Source: an uncultured Flavobacterium sp. (GTDB taxonomy: Bacteria; Bacteroidota; Bacteroidia; Flavobacteriales; Flavobacteriaceae). Taken from it: DNA of 64,000 nucleotides. Shown in pieces: positions 52,314-60,014 of this stretch. Under the pieces are notes generated by a model. That model saw only the letters and a program-made list of their open reading frames with translations, had not been told where the DNA came from and ran no database searches. The stretch's first letter is position 1. Every line of letters begins with the position of its first letter. The stretch is taken from contig NZ_CAMIHH010000002.1 of the NCBI RefSeq assembly GCF_946220915.1, positions 1-64,000 on the forward strand. Reading direction: 5' to 3'. A program made the translations under genes and the position numbers.

Positions 52314-52345
52314 CCATCGTTTATATATCGAAATGTTATAATTAG

Positions 52346-53050
52346 ATGGAGCGGATACCGGAACTATATAAATACAAGCACCTGTCTTTTGACCTGTGGC
52401 TTACACTTATAAAGTCGAACCCTGAATTTAAGGGCAGGCGAAACCTTTTATTTAAAGAGTATTTTAAAATTGGCAGGCCTGTTGAGGAGGTTGCGGCAGC
52501 AATCCGAAAATTTGACATCCTTACCAACAGCATCAACGAGAAGGCCGGGAAAAATTTCGATACCTATGAGATCTACTACCTCATTTTGGATCATCTGGGC
52601 ATTGACATTGAATTTGTTGACAGCAACCACCTCGCCGAATTCTATTCGCTTACAGAAAGCCTCCTGATGGATTATAAGCCGGTTATCCTGCACGACTATA
52701 TTCCCTCTTTTCTCGAAAAGCTGCACGGTAACGGCATTACCATGAACATCCTCAGTAATACGGCATTCATAAAAGGTAGCGCGCTGCGCAGTGTGCTGGC
52801 CCATTACGGGCTCGACAGGTATTTCTCCTTCCAGTTGTATTCTGATGAGACAGGTTTCTCAAAGCCTTCTGCTGCAATGTATCAAAAGGCATACGATGAG
52901 ATAACCAGGACCGGCCCGGTTGCAAAAGAGGAAGTGCTCCACATCGGCGACAACAAAGTATCCGATTACAACGGCGCGATTGCGTTTGGCTTCAATGCCT
53001 ATTTATTAATCAATACACCAGTTAATGAACCACACTTACAGCCTGCATAA
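52346..53050 (+). CDS. HAD-superfamily protein of the ter biosynthetic module
   Basis: The 234-residue protein shows HAD motif I as SFDLWLTL, with nucleophile Asp16 but Trp18 where phosphatases have the acid/base Asp; motif II in ILSNTAF; Lys in GFSKPSAAMY; and motif IV in HIGDNKVSDYNGA. The altered motif I is seen in some HAD branches, so the reaction is uncertain. It overlaps the PRTase-like gene by 26 bases and starts the ter operon. HAD and PRTase genes belong to the ter-linked nucleotide-like biosynthetic module known from comparative genomics. Confidence 0.85.
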   Translation: MERIPELYKYKHLSFDLWLTLIKSNPEFKGRRNLLFKEYFKIGRPVEEVAAAIRKFDILTNSINEKAGKNFDTYEIYYLILDHLGIDIEFVDSNHLAEFYSLTESLLMDYKPVILHDYIPSFLEKLHGNGITMNILSNTAFIKGSALRSVLAHYGLDRYFSFQLYSDETGFSKPSAAMYQKAYDEITRTGPVAKEEVLHIGDNKVSDYNGAIAFGFNAYLLINTPVNEPHLQPA

Positions 53051-53885
53051 AATTACCGATAAGAATGATTGCCCGTTTAGCGAGGCCGAATACAGCAGGT
53101 TTAAGTTCGGGGAGAATGCTTATGCTGAAAAGTTTGCCGACGAGCTATTTGAAGGTTTTATCGCACAGCATAAAGATCTTATCCTTTCGTACAACGATAT
53201 CGTGATCCTGCCCAGCCCGTACCATGCAATACCTACGGCTTCCAATTTTCTGTGCCATTATTTCAAATTGCGTGTGAACCATTTTTTGTACCAGAATGGA
53301 AGGAAGGCTTTATCCGAATCTAAAATTTACCGCAACCAGACCTATACCACCGATTATGGCAACCTGGACTATGCCGAGAGGGTAAGGCTCATAGGCAATG
53401 ATACCTACTATATAGACCGCAATTACATTGGCAACAAATTATGCCTCCTGCTCGACGACATAAAAATAACGGGCAGCCACGAGCACATCGTAAAAAAGAT
53501 ACTGGCGCAATATGATGTACAGGGAACTTTCATGTTCCTGTATTATGCCGAATTGCAGAATAAGGACATTCACCCGAACATTGAAAATTACTACAATTAT
53601 TTTTATGTAAAGGATGTATACAGCCTCATGGAGGTTATGGCCTCGCGCTCGTTCGGGTTCAATACCCGAATCGTAAAATACATCCTGAAGTTGGATGAAA
53701 ACGATTTTTCGCTACTTTTATCATCCATGAAGAAAAAAATGCGGAAGCAGCTGTTTGCCCTTGCGGTAAGCAATAATTACCATACCATTGATGAGTATAA
53801 AACAAATCTCGATCATATCAACAACAGTTTAACCAATAAAATAACTTCTACTTATGGCTATCAATTTACAGAAAGGCCAGCGTGA
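53025..53885 (+). CDS. Phosphoribosyltransferase-like protein of the ter module
   Basis: The 286-residue protein has a type I PRTase fold with the PRPP loop LLLDDIKITGSHEHI (Asp144, Asp145 and Thr149), preceded by ILPSPYHAIPTASNFL. The C-terminal helical part (about 190-286) is unlike common PRTases. It overlaps the HAD gene by 26 bases and terD by 32 bases, so all three are coupled in translation. It probably makes or uses a phosphoribosyl compound in the ter system; this is inference from the module. Confidence 0.75.
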   Translation: MNHTYSLHKITDKNDCPFSEAEYSRFKFGENAYAEKFADELFEGFIAQHKDLILSYNDIVILPSPYHAIPTASNFLCHYFKLRVNHFLYQNGRKALSESKIYRNQTYTTDYGNLDYAERVRLIGNDTYYIDRNYIGNKLCLLLDDIKITGSHEHIVKKILAQYDVQGTFMFLYYAELQNKDIHPNIENYYNYFYVKDVYSLMEVMASRSFGFNTRIVKYILKLDENDFSLLLSSMKKKMRKQLFALAVSNNYHTIDEYKTNLDHINNSLTNKITSTYGYQFTERPA

Positions 53886-54405
53886 AACGCTGAATGCTCC
53901 TAAATTTACAATAGGCCTCGGCTGGGACACCAATACATCTTCAACAGGCGCATCGTTTGACCTGGATGCCTCGGTATTCATAATGGGCGAAAACAGGAAG
54001 CTCGTGTCCGATGAGTTCTTTGTTTTTTACAATAACCTGAAATCCCCGGATGAAGCCGTAGAGCATACCGGCGATAACCTTACCGGCGACGGCGATGGCG
54101 ATGATGAGTCGATCAACGTTGACCTTTCCAAAATCGATCCGAGGGTTTCTGAAATATGCATTGTAGTTACGATTCACGATGCCGAGGCGCGGAAGCAGAA
54201 TTTCGGGCAGGTAAGGAACTCATTTGTGCGCATTGTAGATGCCAACGGTACCGAATTGGTAAAATATGAGCTTGAGGAAGATTTCTCTATTGAGACAGCC
54301 GTTGAGTTTGGCCGCATCTACAAGAGGAACAATGAATGGAAATTCGAGGCGGTAGGCGTAGGCCAGCGCGGCGGGCTTCAGGAATATTTGAATAAGTATA
54401 ACTAA
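53854..54405 (+). CDS. terD: TerD family protein (type A, paralog 1)
   Basis: The 183-residue TerD fold binds calcium. Acidic motifs are FDLDASVFIMGENRKL and GDGDGDDESINVDLSKI; the end reads NNEWKFEAVGVGQRGGLQEY. It is strongly similar to the protein at 57430-57978. It overlaps the PRTase gene by 32 bases. TerD proteins are involved in tellurite, phage and stress resistance, with an unclear mechanism. Confidence 0.93.
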   Translation: MAINLQKGQRETLNAPKFTIGLGWDTNTSSTGASFDLDASVFIMGENRKLVSDEFFVFYNNLKSPDEAVEHTGDNLTGDGDGDDESINVDLSKIDPRVSEICIVVTIHDAEARKQNFGQVRNSFVRIVDANGTELVKYELEEDFSIETAVEFGRIYKRNNEWKFEAVGVGQRGGLQEYLNKYN

Positions 54406-54415
54406 TAAATTTTTT

Positions 54416-54516
54416 GCCACGAATCTCACAAACTTGATCATTGATTTAAAATAAATGACACAGATAAAATTAGTGAAATTGGTGTAATCCTGCCTGCCGC
54501 AGGACAGGTTCGTGGC
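54416..54516. repeat. Dispersed inverted repeat, CCACGAATT family, copy B (with an insertion)
   Basis: It begins GCCACGAAT and ends TTCGTGGC. The right arm is split by a GC-rich 20-21 base segment, CCTGCCTGCCGCAGGACAGG (54489-54508), between GGTGTAAT and TCGTGGC. It lies directly after the terD-A stop codon, as copy C does after its terD-A. Confidence 0.75.
54489..54508. repeat. Nested GC-rich mini-palindrome
   Basis: CCTGCCTGCCGCAGGACAGG is an imperfect palindrome sharing its first eleven bases with the one at 7084-7103. It interrupts the right arm of the surrounding repeat. Confidence 0.6.
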
Positions 54517-54535
54517 TGATTATAAAACCATAAAA

Positions 54536-55144
54536 ATGGCTATAAATTTAGAAAAAGGGCAGCGCATTAACCTCGAGAAGAGCAATGGCGCCAAACTACA
54601 GAATATATGCGTGGGCATCAACTGGGGTGCGATTGAGAAAAAAGGTTTGTTTGGAACCAAAAAGGAGCCGGTAGACCTTGATGCCAGCTGCGCCGTATAT
54701 GACGAAAACAAGAGGGTTATCGACACCGTGAGCTTTAGGCAGCTGAAGAGCAACGACCAGGCAATACGCCACAGCGGCGACGACCTTACCGGCGACCTTA
54801 ATGGCGATGACGGCCTGGATAACGAAGTGATCACCGTAGACCTTTCGAGGCTTTCGCCAAACGCACATTACCTGGGTTTTTTCATCAACAGCTTCCGGGG
54901 GCAGGATTTTAAGGACATCCCTTTTGCATCGATCAGGATTTACGAAGGTACGCCGACCCGTGTGCAGGAGGTATTTGCAAAATATGACATTGCCAACGAC
55001 AAAGCCTTTGAAGGCAGCGTATCAATGGTGCTGGGCGTATTCTACAAAAGAAATGGCGAATGGAAATTCAATGCTGTAGGCGTGCCTACACGCGACAGGA
55101 AACTCGAGGAAACAGTAGTTACCATTCAGCAAAACCACCTGTAA
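54536..55144 (+). CDS. TerD family protein (type B, paralog 1)
   Basis: The 202-residue protein has the TerD fold with NICVGINWGAIEKKGLFG, the acidic site VDLDASCAVYDENKRV and GDLNGDDGLDNEVITVDL. It resembles the 58126 protein (type B) more than the 53854 protein. ATG 54536 matches the MAINLEKGQRINL start of the other TerD proteins. An upstream in-frame ATG at 54512 lies in the repeat and was rejected. TelA follows 10 bases downstream. Confidence 0.92.
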   Translation: MAINLEKGQRINLEKSNGAKLQNICVGINWGAIEKKGLFGTKKEPVDLDASCAVYDENKRVIDTVSFRQLKSNDQAIRHSGDDLTGDLNGDDGLDNEVITVDLSRLSPNAHYLGFFINSFRGQDFKDIPFASIRIYEGTPTRVQEVFAKYDIANDKAFEGSVSMVLGVFYKRNGEWKFNAVGVPTRDRKLEETVVTIQQNHL

Positions 55145-55154
55145 AACCAAGACT

Positions 55155-56243
55155 ATGGAAAACAACGAACTTACGGTAACCGCCCTTTCTGGGCCTATGG
55201 ACAAAGAAGGCAATGTAAACCTTGCCGCCATTACCGATCAGCAAATGGCTGATTACAGGCCCATAGCCAACCAGCTGAACGAGCGTGACGCGAACTCGAT
55301 ACTGAACTATGGCGCGGAGATACAGAATACCATATCCAAACAGAGCGATACCTTCCTGAGCAATGTAAGGGCGCAGCAGGCAGGCGACGTGGGCCAGCTG
55401 ATCAATGAGCTTTTGGCTGAATTGAATTACATCGACGTAGATGAGCTGAACCAGAACGGTTTTCAAAAGTTCATTTCGAGGATACCTTTGCTCAACAAAA
55501 TGGTTACCGATGTAAAAAAGCTATTCCAGAAGTATGATAAGATCACGGCCAATGTAGACAGGATAAGCAACAAGGTAAAGGCTGGGATGATCAATTCGGT
55601 TAAGGACAATACATCGCTGCAAACCATGTTCGACGGAAATGTGCAGCTTATCAGGGAAATTGAGAAGTTCATCATCGCCGGGCAGATACGTTACAAGGAA
55701 CTCAATGAAGAGCTGGCCCAGATGGAAGCCAACGCTACGCAATACCAGGATTATGAAATCTCTGACAAGCGTACCTTCATTAACAGGCTTGATAAAAGGC
55801 TTGCCGACATGAAGGTAGTGCGCTTTATCCTGATACAGTCGCTGGCGCAGATACGCGTGGTGCAGAACAACAATACTTCGCTGGCCGAAAAGGCACAGTC
55901 GATACTGACGACGACCATGCCGGTTTGGAAAAACCAGCTTACGCTTGCCGTGGCATTGCAAAGGCAAAAGCAAAACATTGAGGTGCAGCGCAAGGTATCC
56001 GAAACGACCAACACCATCCTCAGGAAAAATGCAGAAATGCTTCAGCAGAACAGCATAGAGGTAGCCAGGGAGAACGAAAATACCATTGTATCGCTTGAAA
56101 CGCTGAGGGAAACAACAAAATCGCTTATAGATACGCTTGCCGAAGTGAAGCAGATTCACGAGCAGGGCACCCAGACACGCAGGGAGCTTGATGCCGGATT
56201 GCAAAACCTTGAGGCAGAATTGAAAAAAGGTGTTGTAAGCTAA
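55155..56243 (+). CDS. telA: TelA family toxic anion resistance protein
   Basis: The 362-residue protein is helical and coiled-coil rich (Gln, Leu, Glu, Asn), with ILNYGAEIQNTISKQSDTFL early, KKLFQKYDKITANVDRISN in the middle and ENTIVSLETLRETTKSLID near the end, all typical of the TelA/KlaA family. It has no signal peptide. TelA proteins co-occur with TerD in tellurite and stress operons. Confidence 0.93.
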   Translation: MENNELTVTALSGPMDKEGNVNLAAITDQQMADYRPIANQLNERDANSILNYGAEIQNTISKQSDTFLSNVRAQQAGDVGQLINELLAELNYIDVDELNQNGFQKFISRIPLLNKMVTDVKKLFQKYDKITANVDRISNKVKAGMINSVKDNTSLQTMFDGNVQLIREIEKFIIAGQIRYKELNEELAQMEANATQYQDYEISDKRTFINRLDKRLADMKVVRFILIQSLAQIRVVQNNNTSLAEKAQSILTTTMPVWKNQLTLAVALQRQKQNIEVQRKVSETTNTILRKNAEMLQQNSIEVARENENTIVSLETLRETTKSLIDTLAEVKQIHEQGTQTRRELDAGLQNLEAELKKGVVS

Positions 56244-56256
56244 AACAGGTAAATTA

Positions 56257-56399
56257 TTTAACCACATAGAGGATATGGTGTGGAGTGTGAAATTATGGTT
56301 AGAATTACAACACACCAGATGAAGCAAAGCTTCATTCTATGAGTTACTATTACCGCTTTTATGCATAGCCTATGAAAGGTATGTATCTATGTGGTTAAA
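56257..56399. repeat. Inverted repeat with TTTAACCACATAGA ends
   Basis: Perfect 14-base arms at 56257-56270 and 56386-56399 enclose about 115 bases with the smaller palindrome GAAGCAAAGCTTC. It occupies the telA to 56441 gap. No reading frame is seen. Its relation to the other repeats is not clear. Confidence 0.75.
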
Positions 56400-56440
56400 A
56401 CATGTACACACCTGTATCGTGAGGTGAAGATTAAATATAG

Positions 56441-57418
56441 ATGACGCAGGAGCAGGACGAAATATATGCACAGATAATTAAGGACAGCAGCAAAAGGCTC
56501 AGGGTTTTAAAAACGCTATCGAACTTTTTTAGCCATAAGGACCTTTTTGCCGTTTTTATAAGGACGCAGGTTATTCACAATTTGTTTGAGTCGAATAAAA
56601 ACCTCGACCCGCACAAGCTGGAGTTGTTCCATGTGCAGTATACGAGCAGCCTTATCGACTTGTTCCAGAAGCTGAAAAAGTCCAAAGAACAGCAGTATCT
56701 GCTGATCTCGGACGAAATTTACATTAATGACGACCTCGTGCGCAAGCTGGAAAGCGAGTCGGTAGCTATAGACTTCCCCAAAGAAGTAAGGGAGCATTCA
56801 GCCAACATGGCTTCCAAATTGCAGCAGCTGTACACTATGCTGGCTTCGGGCGAGCAGGTAGTATTTGGCTGGGGGGACATCGTACTCTTTGCCGCAAAAA
56901 GGGCAGGGGAGTTTTACCGCGAGATCGATGCATCGCAGTTCCTGGCCCTGACCGAGATGGATTCACGGAGCGCCTACCGAAATGAGTTTGCCTGCATCGA
57001 GAAGAAGCTGCTGGGCCGACTGAACATCAATCGTTTCAGGGTAAAATTTGCATGCGGGCTGGTACACGGGAATGAAATTGTTGAGGTGTATGATTTTATG
57101 GACTCGAACGACAAATTCGTTTTCATAGCCAGCGCCAAGGCATTTTATTTTCTGGATAATGAAACGGCCCAGGGATTCGACCTGTCGAAAAACCTGTCAT
57201 CCAAAAGCAGGATCATCATCGACCTGAAGGCCAAGACCGATGCACTGAAGGAAAAACAGGCAACCCTAAAAACCTTTCTTCCGCGTGATGTGGAAGAAGT
57301 GCTGGAAGGTTACCTGGATAAGATTTCAGGCGTGGATTTTCTTGACGAATTGCAGAACGTAGACGAGCAGACCAACATTTTAAGGGCAATGCTGAATATT
57401 AATATTAATTCGAAATAA
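56441..57418 (+). CDS. Conserved-looking protein of unknown function in the ter cluster
   Basis: The 325-residue cytoplasmic protein has no recognised domain. It is mostly helical in its first 150 residues (QIIKDSSKRLRVLKTLSN, ALL-rich heptads), then mixed, with FKFACGLVH-like sequence RVKFACGLVHGNEIVEVYDF and FVFIASAKAFYFLDN, and a helical C-terminus. It lies in the operon between telA and a terD, with no long gap to terD (11 bases). It may be a ter-specific factor; no function is claimed. Confidence 0.8.
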   Translation: MTQEQDEIYAQIIKDSSKRLRVLKTLSNFFSHKDLFAVFIRTQVIHNLFESNKNLDPHKLELFHVQYTSSLIDLFQKLKKSKEQQYLLISDEIYINDDLVRKLESESVAIDFPKEVREHSANMASKLQQLYTMLASGEQVVFGWGDIVLFAAKRAGEFYREIDASQFLALTEMDSRSAYRNEFACIEKKLLGRLNINRFRVKFACGLVHGNEIVEVYDFMDSNDKFVFIASAKAFYFLDNETAQGFDLSKNLSSKSRIIIDLKAKTDALKEKQATLKTFLPRDVEEVLEGYLDKISGVDFLDELQNVDEQTNILRAMLNININSK

Positions 57419-57429
57419 CCAATATACCA

Positions 57430-57978
57430 ATGGCAATTAATTTAGAAAAAGGACAAAGACAAAACATAGCAGCCCCGAAGTTTACCGTGGGCCTTGGTTG
57501 GGATGCCAACAGTGGCAATGGCGAAGCTTATGATATAGATGGATCGGTATTTGTTTTGGGTGCAAATGGAAAGCTGGTTAGCGACAGCCATTTTGTGTTC
57601 TACAATAACCTCTCCTCCCCGGACGGCGCTGTGGTACACGCAGGCGATAACCTTACGGGCGAAGGCGCGGGTGACGATGAGACCGTAACAGTAGACCTGT
57701 CTAAAATCTCGGCGGATGTTGCCGAGATATGTTTTGTGGTAACTATCCACAAAGCAGCAGACAGGAGGCAGAACTTCGGGCAGATACGCAACTCGTTCAT
57801 CAGGATCGTGGATACCAATGGCACTGAGCTTGTGAAATACGAGCTGGATGAGGATTTCTCAATCGAAACTGCGGTGGAGTTTGGCCGCATCTACAAGAGG
57901 AACGACGAATGGAAATTTGAGGCTGTAGGCAACGGCATGAAAGGCGGCCTGCAGGACTTTTTAGGTAAATACAATTAA
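57430..57978 (+). CDS. terD: TerD family protein (type A, paralog 2)
   Basis: The 182-residue protein is a close paralog of the 53854 protein: both share the KGQR start, PKFT(V/I)GLGWD, VFYNNL.SPD, GDNLTG, NFGQ.RNSF.RIVD and FGRIYKRN. The calcium-site segment is YDIDGSVFVLGANGKL. It is 11 bases after the 56441 gene. Confidence 0.93.
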   Translation: MAINLEKGQRQNIAAPKFTVGLGWDANSGNGEAYDIDGSVFVLGANGKLVSDSHFVFYNNLSSPDGAVVHAGDNLTGEGAGDDETVTVDLSKISADVAEICFVVTIHKAADRRQNFGQIRNSFIRIVDTNGTELVKYELDEDFSIETAVEFGRIYKRNDEWKFEAVGNGMKGGLQDFLGKYN

Positions 57979-57985
57979 CTTTTTT

Positions 57986-58076
57986 GCCACGAATTACACA
58001 AATTCCCCGAATTATAAGTCTCTGTAATACAATTCAGGTAATCCCTATAATTAGTGAAATTTGTGTAATTCGTGGC
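57986..58076. repeat. Dispersed inverted repeat, CCACGAATT family, copy C
   Basis: Perfect 19-base arms (57986-58004 and 58058-58076), GCCACGAATTACACAAATT and its complement, enclose about 53 bases. It lies between terD type A and type B of the second pair, the same position as copy B in the first pair. Confidence 0.85.
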
Positions 58077-58125
58077 TAAAGATTTTTATAACAAAGCTAT
58101 CATCAACTAATAAAACAAATAACAA

Positions 58126-58788
58126 ATGGCAATTAATCTAACCAAAGGCCAAAAAATTGACCTTAGAAAAACTTCAGGCGAAAGCCTTACTAACTTCTGC
58201 GTGGGCGTAAACTGGGGAGCAATCGAAACCAAAGGCGGTTTCCTTGGCCTTGGCAAAAAAGTGACCAATATCGACCTTGACCTTAGCTGCATCATGATCG
58301 ATGAGCAGAACAATATTTGCGACCACCTGTACTCGCCGCTTTACCGTGTTGAGGTACTCCAGCAGTTCGGCCTTCCTAAAGGCAAACTGGTATCGGTAGA
58401 CAATGCACTGAAACACACCGGCGATGACCTTCAGGGAGATACTGGCGGCGATGACGGCCTTGACAACGAGATTATTACGGTAGACCTTAACCGCATCAAC
58501 CCGAACGTAAGCCAGATATTCTTCTTCCTGAACAATGCGGGGCGCGAGGACTTCTCACAAATCCCTTACTCAAAGATCAGGATGTACGAAGGCACGCCTA
58601 CAAGGGTAAATTCGGTTTTTGCATCGTATAACGTATCTGCGGAAGCGCAGTACCAAGGCAAGCAATCCATAATTATGGGCAAGCTGTACAAGCGGAATAA
58701 CGAGTGGAAATTCAGCGCGATAGGCGACCCTACAGAGGATGTATTCCTCGGGCAGACCATTAAAAGGATCGTACAGTCGTACCTGTAA
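58126..58788 (+). CDS. TerD family protein (type B, paralog 2)
   Basis: The 220-residue protein has TerD type B features: FCVGVNWGAIETKGGFLGL, IDLDLSCIMIDEQNNI, GDTGGDDGLDNEIITVDLNR and KIRMYEGTPTRVNSVFASY, the last nearly shared with 54536. It is about 18 residues longer because of an insertion near LYRVEVLQQFGLPKGKL. The 58792 gene follows with 3 bases between. Confidence 0.92.
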   Translation: MAINLTKGQKIDLRKTSGESLTNFCVGVNWGAIETKGGFLGLGKKVTNIDLDLSCIMIDEQNNICDHLYSPLYRVEVLQQFGLPKGKLVSVDNALKHTGDDLQGDTGGDDGLDNEIITVDLNRINPNVSQIFFFLNNAGREDFSQIPYSKIRMYEGTPTRVNSVFASYNVSAEAQYQGKQSIIMGKLYKRNNEWKFSAIGDPTEDVFLGQTIKRIVQSYL

Positions 58789-58791
58789 ACC

Positions 58792-59208
58792 ATGAAGATC
58801 AAAAATATTGAAGGCCTCCGCGTTTCCGAGATCCGGCAAATGGTAGGCCAGGGCGGTAAATTCGTTTACTTTCCCTACACGATATCTGTCGTACTTGCGA
58901 CCTTTAAAAGGCCTTCGTCCATTTATTTCATCAGGCCGGGTGAAGGCACTTTCAAGTACTCGTACAGGCACGTGGCTGTAAATGCAGTTGCCGGCTGGTG
59001 GGGCATTCCGTGGGGGCCCATATACACCATAGGTGCGATGTACAACCAGTTTAGCGGTGGTAAAAACGTTACCGATGCCGTGATGAGCGACCTGATACAG
59101 AACGACCCGGAAGCGAATACGTCTACGTACAATATTAATGGCAATGTTTCGTACAACACGCAGCCGCAGCAGGATAACCAGCCAACATACAATGTCCCAA
59201 GGAACTAA
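58792..59208 (+). CDS. Small conserved-looking ter-cluster protein with hydrophobic centre
   Basis: The 138-residue protein starts MKIKNIEGLRVSEIRQMVGQ, has a basic surface part with VVLATFKRPSSIYFIR, a hydrophobic segment at about residues 63-86 (VAVNAVAGWWGIPWGPIYTI), and a low-complexity Asn/Gln/Pro-rich tail. I do not recognise a family. It could insert into or associate with the membrane. The tight fit between terD-B and the terY gene points to a ter role. Confidence 0.75.
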   Translation: MKIKNIEGLRVSEIRQMVGQGGKFVYFPYTISVVLATFKRPSSIYFIRPGEGTFKYSYRHVAVNAVAGWWGIPWGPIYTIGAMYNQFSGGKNVTDAVMSDLIQNDPEANTSTYNINGNVSYNTQPQQDNQPTYNVPRN

Positions 59209-59218
59209 TACTCAGACC

Positions 59219-59854
59219 ATGAGAAGATTACCGGTTTATTTTTTGCTCGATACGTCAGGCTCCATGTACGGCGAACCCATACATGCCCTTAACAATGCCC
59301 TTAGCGGGATGGTAAATACGCTTCGCAGCGATGCGCAGGCGCTCGATTCGCTATGGCTGAGCATCATAACCTTTGACCGTGAGGTAAAAGAGATCGTACC
59401 GCTTACCGAGTTGGTACAGTTCCGCCTGCCGGAAATCACCTGTCCACAGAGCGGACCGACCAATACCGGTGCAGCTCTCGACTTTGTGCTGAAAAAGGTG
59501 GACCAGGACATTATCAAAAGTTCAGAAACCCAAAAGGGTGACTGGAAGCCGCTGCTGTTCCTGTTTACCGATGGCAAGCCGTCTGATATCCAGCTCTACA
59601 GGGAAAAGACCGCCGAAGTACGCGCGTATAACTTTGGAGCCGTAGTTGGCTGTGCCGCAGGGCATCTGGCTAACGATGCCATGCTCAAGGAACTTACCGA
59701 CAACGTGGTACACCTCGATTCGGCAGATAGCCAAACGTTGAAGACATTCTTTAAATGGGTGTCTGAAACTATAGAACAAGGCAACAGGAGCCAGGGAACA
59801 GGCGAGGAAACCCGCCTCCCGCCACCACCGGACGAGATTACCGTTGTTATATAA
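59219..59854 (+). CDS. TerY-like von Willebrand A protein, paralog 1
   Basis: The 211-residue vWA protein has MIDAS motif LLDTSGSMYGEPI (DxSxS) at residues 7-20, the second MIDAS Thr in GPTNTGAAL and third Asp in FLFTDGKPSD. TerY proteins bind Mg2+ and act as adaptors in TerY-P systems. ATG 59219 was chosen for the MRRLPVYFLLD start, the same as in the second copy. It ends ahead of two palindromic repeats. Confidence 0.9.
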   Translation: MRRLPVYFLLDTSGSMYGEPIHALNNALSGMVNTLRSDAQALDSLWLSIITFDREVKEIVPLTELVQFRLPEITCPQSGPTNTGAALDFVLKKVDQDIIKSSETQKGDWKPLLFLFTDGKPSDIQLYREKTAEVRAYNFGAVVGCAAGHLANDAMLKELTDNVVHLDSADSQTLKTFFKWVSETIEQGNRSQGTGEETRLPPPPDEITVVI

Positions 59855-59870
59855 AAAATGTATTTATTAA

Positions 59871-59899
59871 ACCTGCAAGGTTTTGGAAACCTTGCAGGT
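59871..59899. repeat. Dispersed palindrome, GCAAGGTTTT family, copy 3
   Basis: ACCTGCAAGGTTT and AAACCTTGCAGGT arms with a short TGG centre. It follows the first terY stop by 17 bases. Confidence 0.8.
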
Positions 59900-59924
59900 T
59901 AGCAAAACCGAACATTACGTATCT

Positions 59925-59951
59925 CCTGCAAGGTCTTTAAGACCTTGTAGG
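59925..59951. repeat. Dispersed palindrome, GCAAGGTTTT family, copy 4
   Basis: CCTGCAAGGTC and GACCTTGTAGG arms around TTTAA, a divergent copy. Both copies sit between the terY paralogs, and might act as a partial terminator or an RNA processing site. Confidence 0.7.
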
Positions 59952-60014
59952 TGTTTTTTAAAATATCAGCCTAAGTAATTATTAGTCATGTAGGCTGTAG
60001 TAAAAATTAAAAAC

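Noticed and set aside
55521..56327. Long minus-strand frame of 268 codons over telA
   Set aside because: It overlaps the well-supported TelA gene on the opposite strand and the product shows no family motif; it is a by-product of codon bias.
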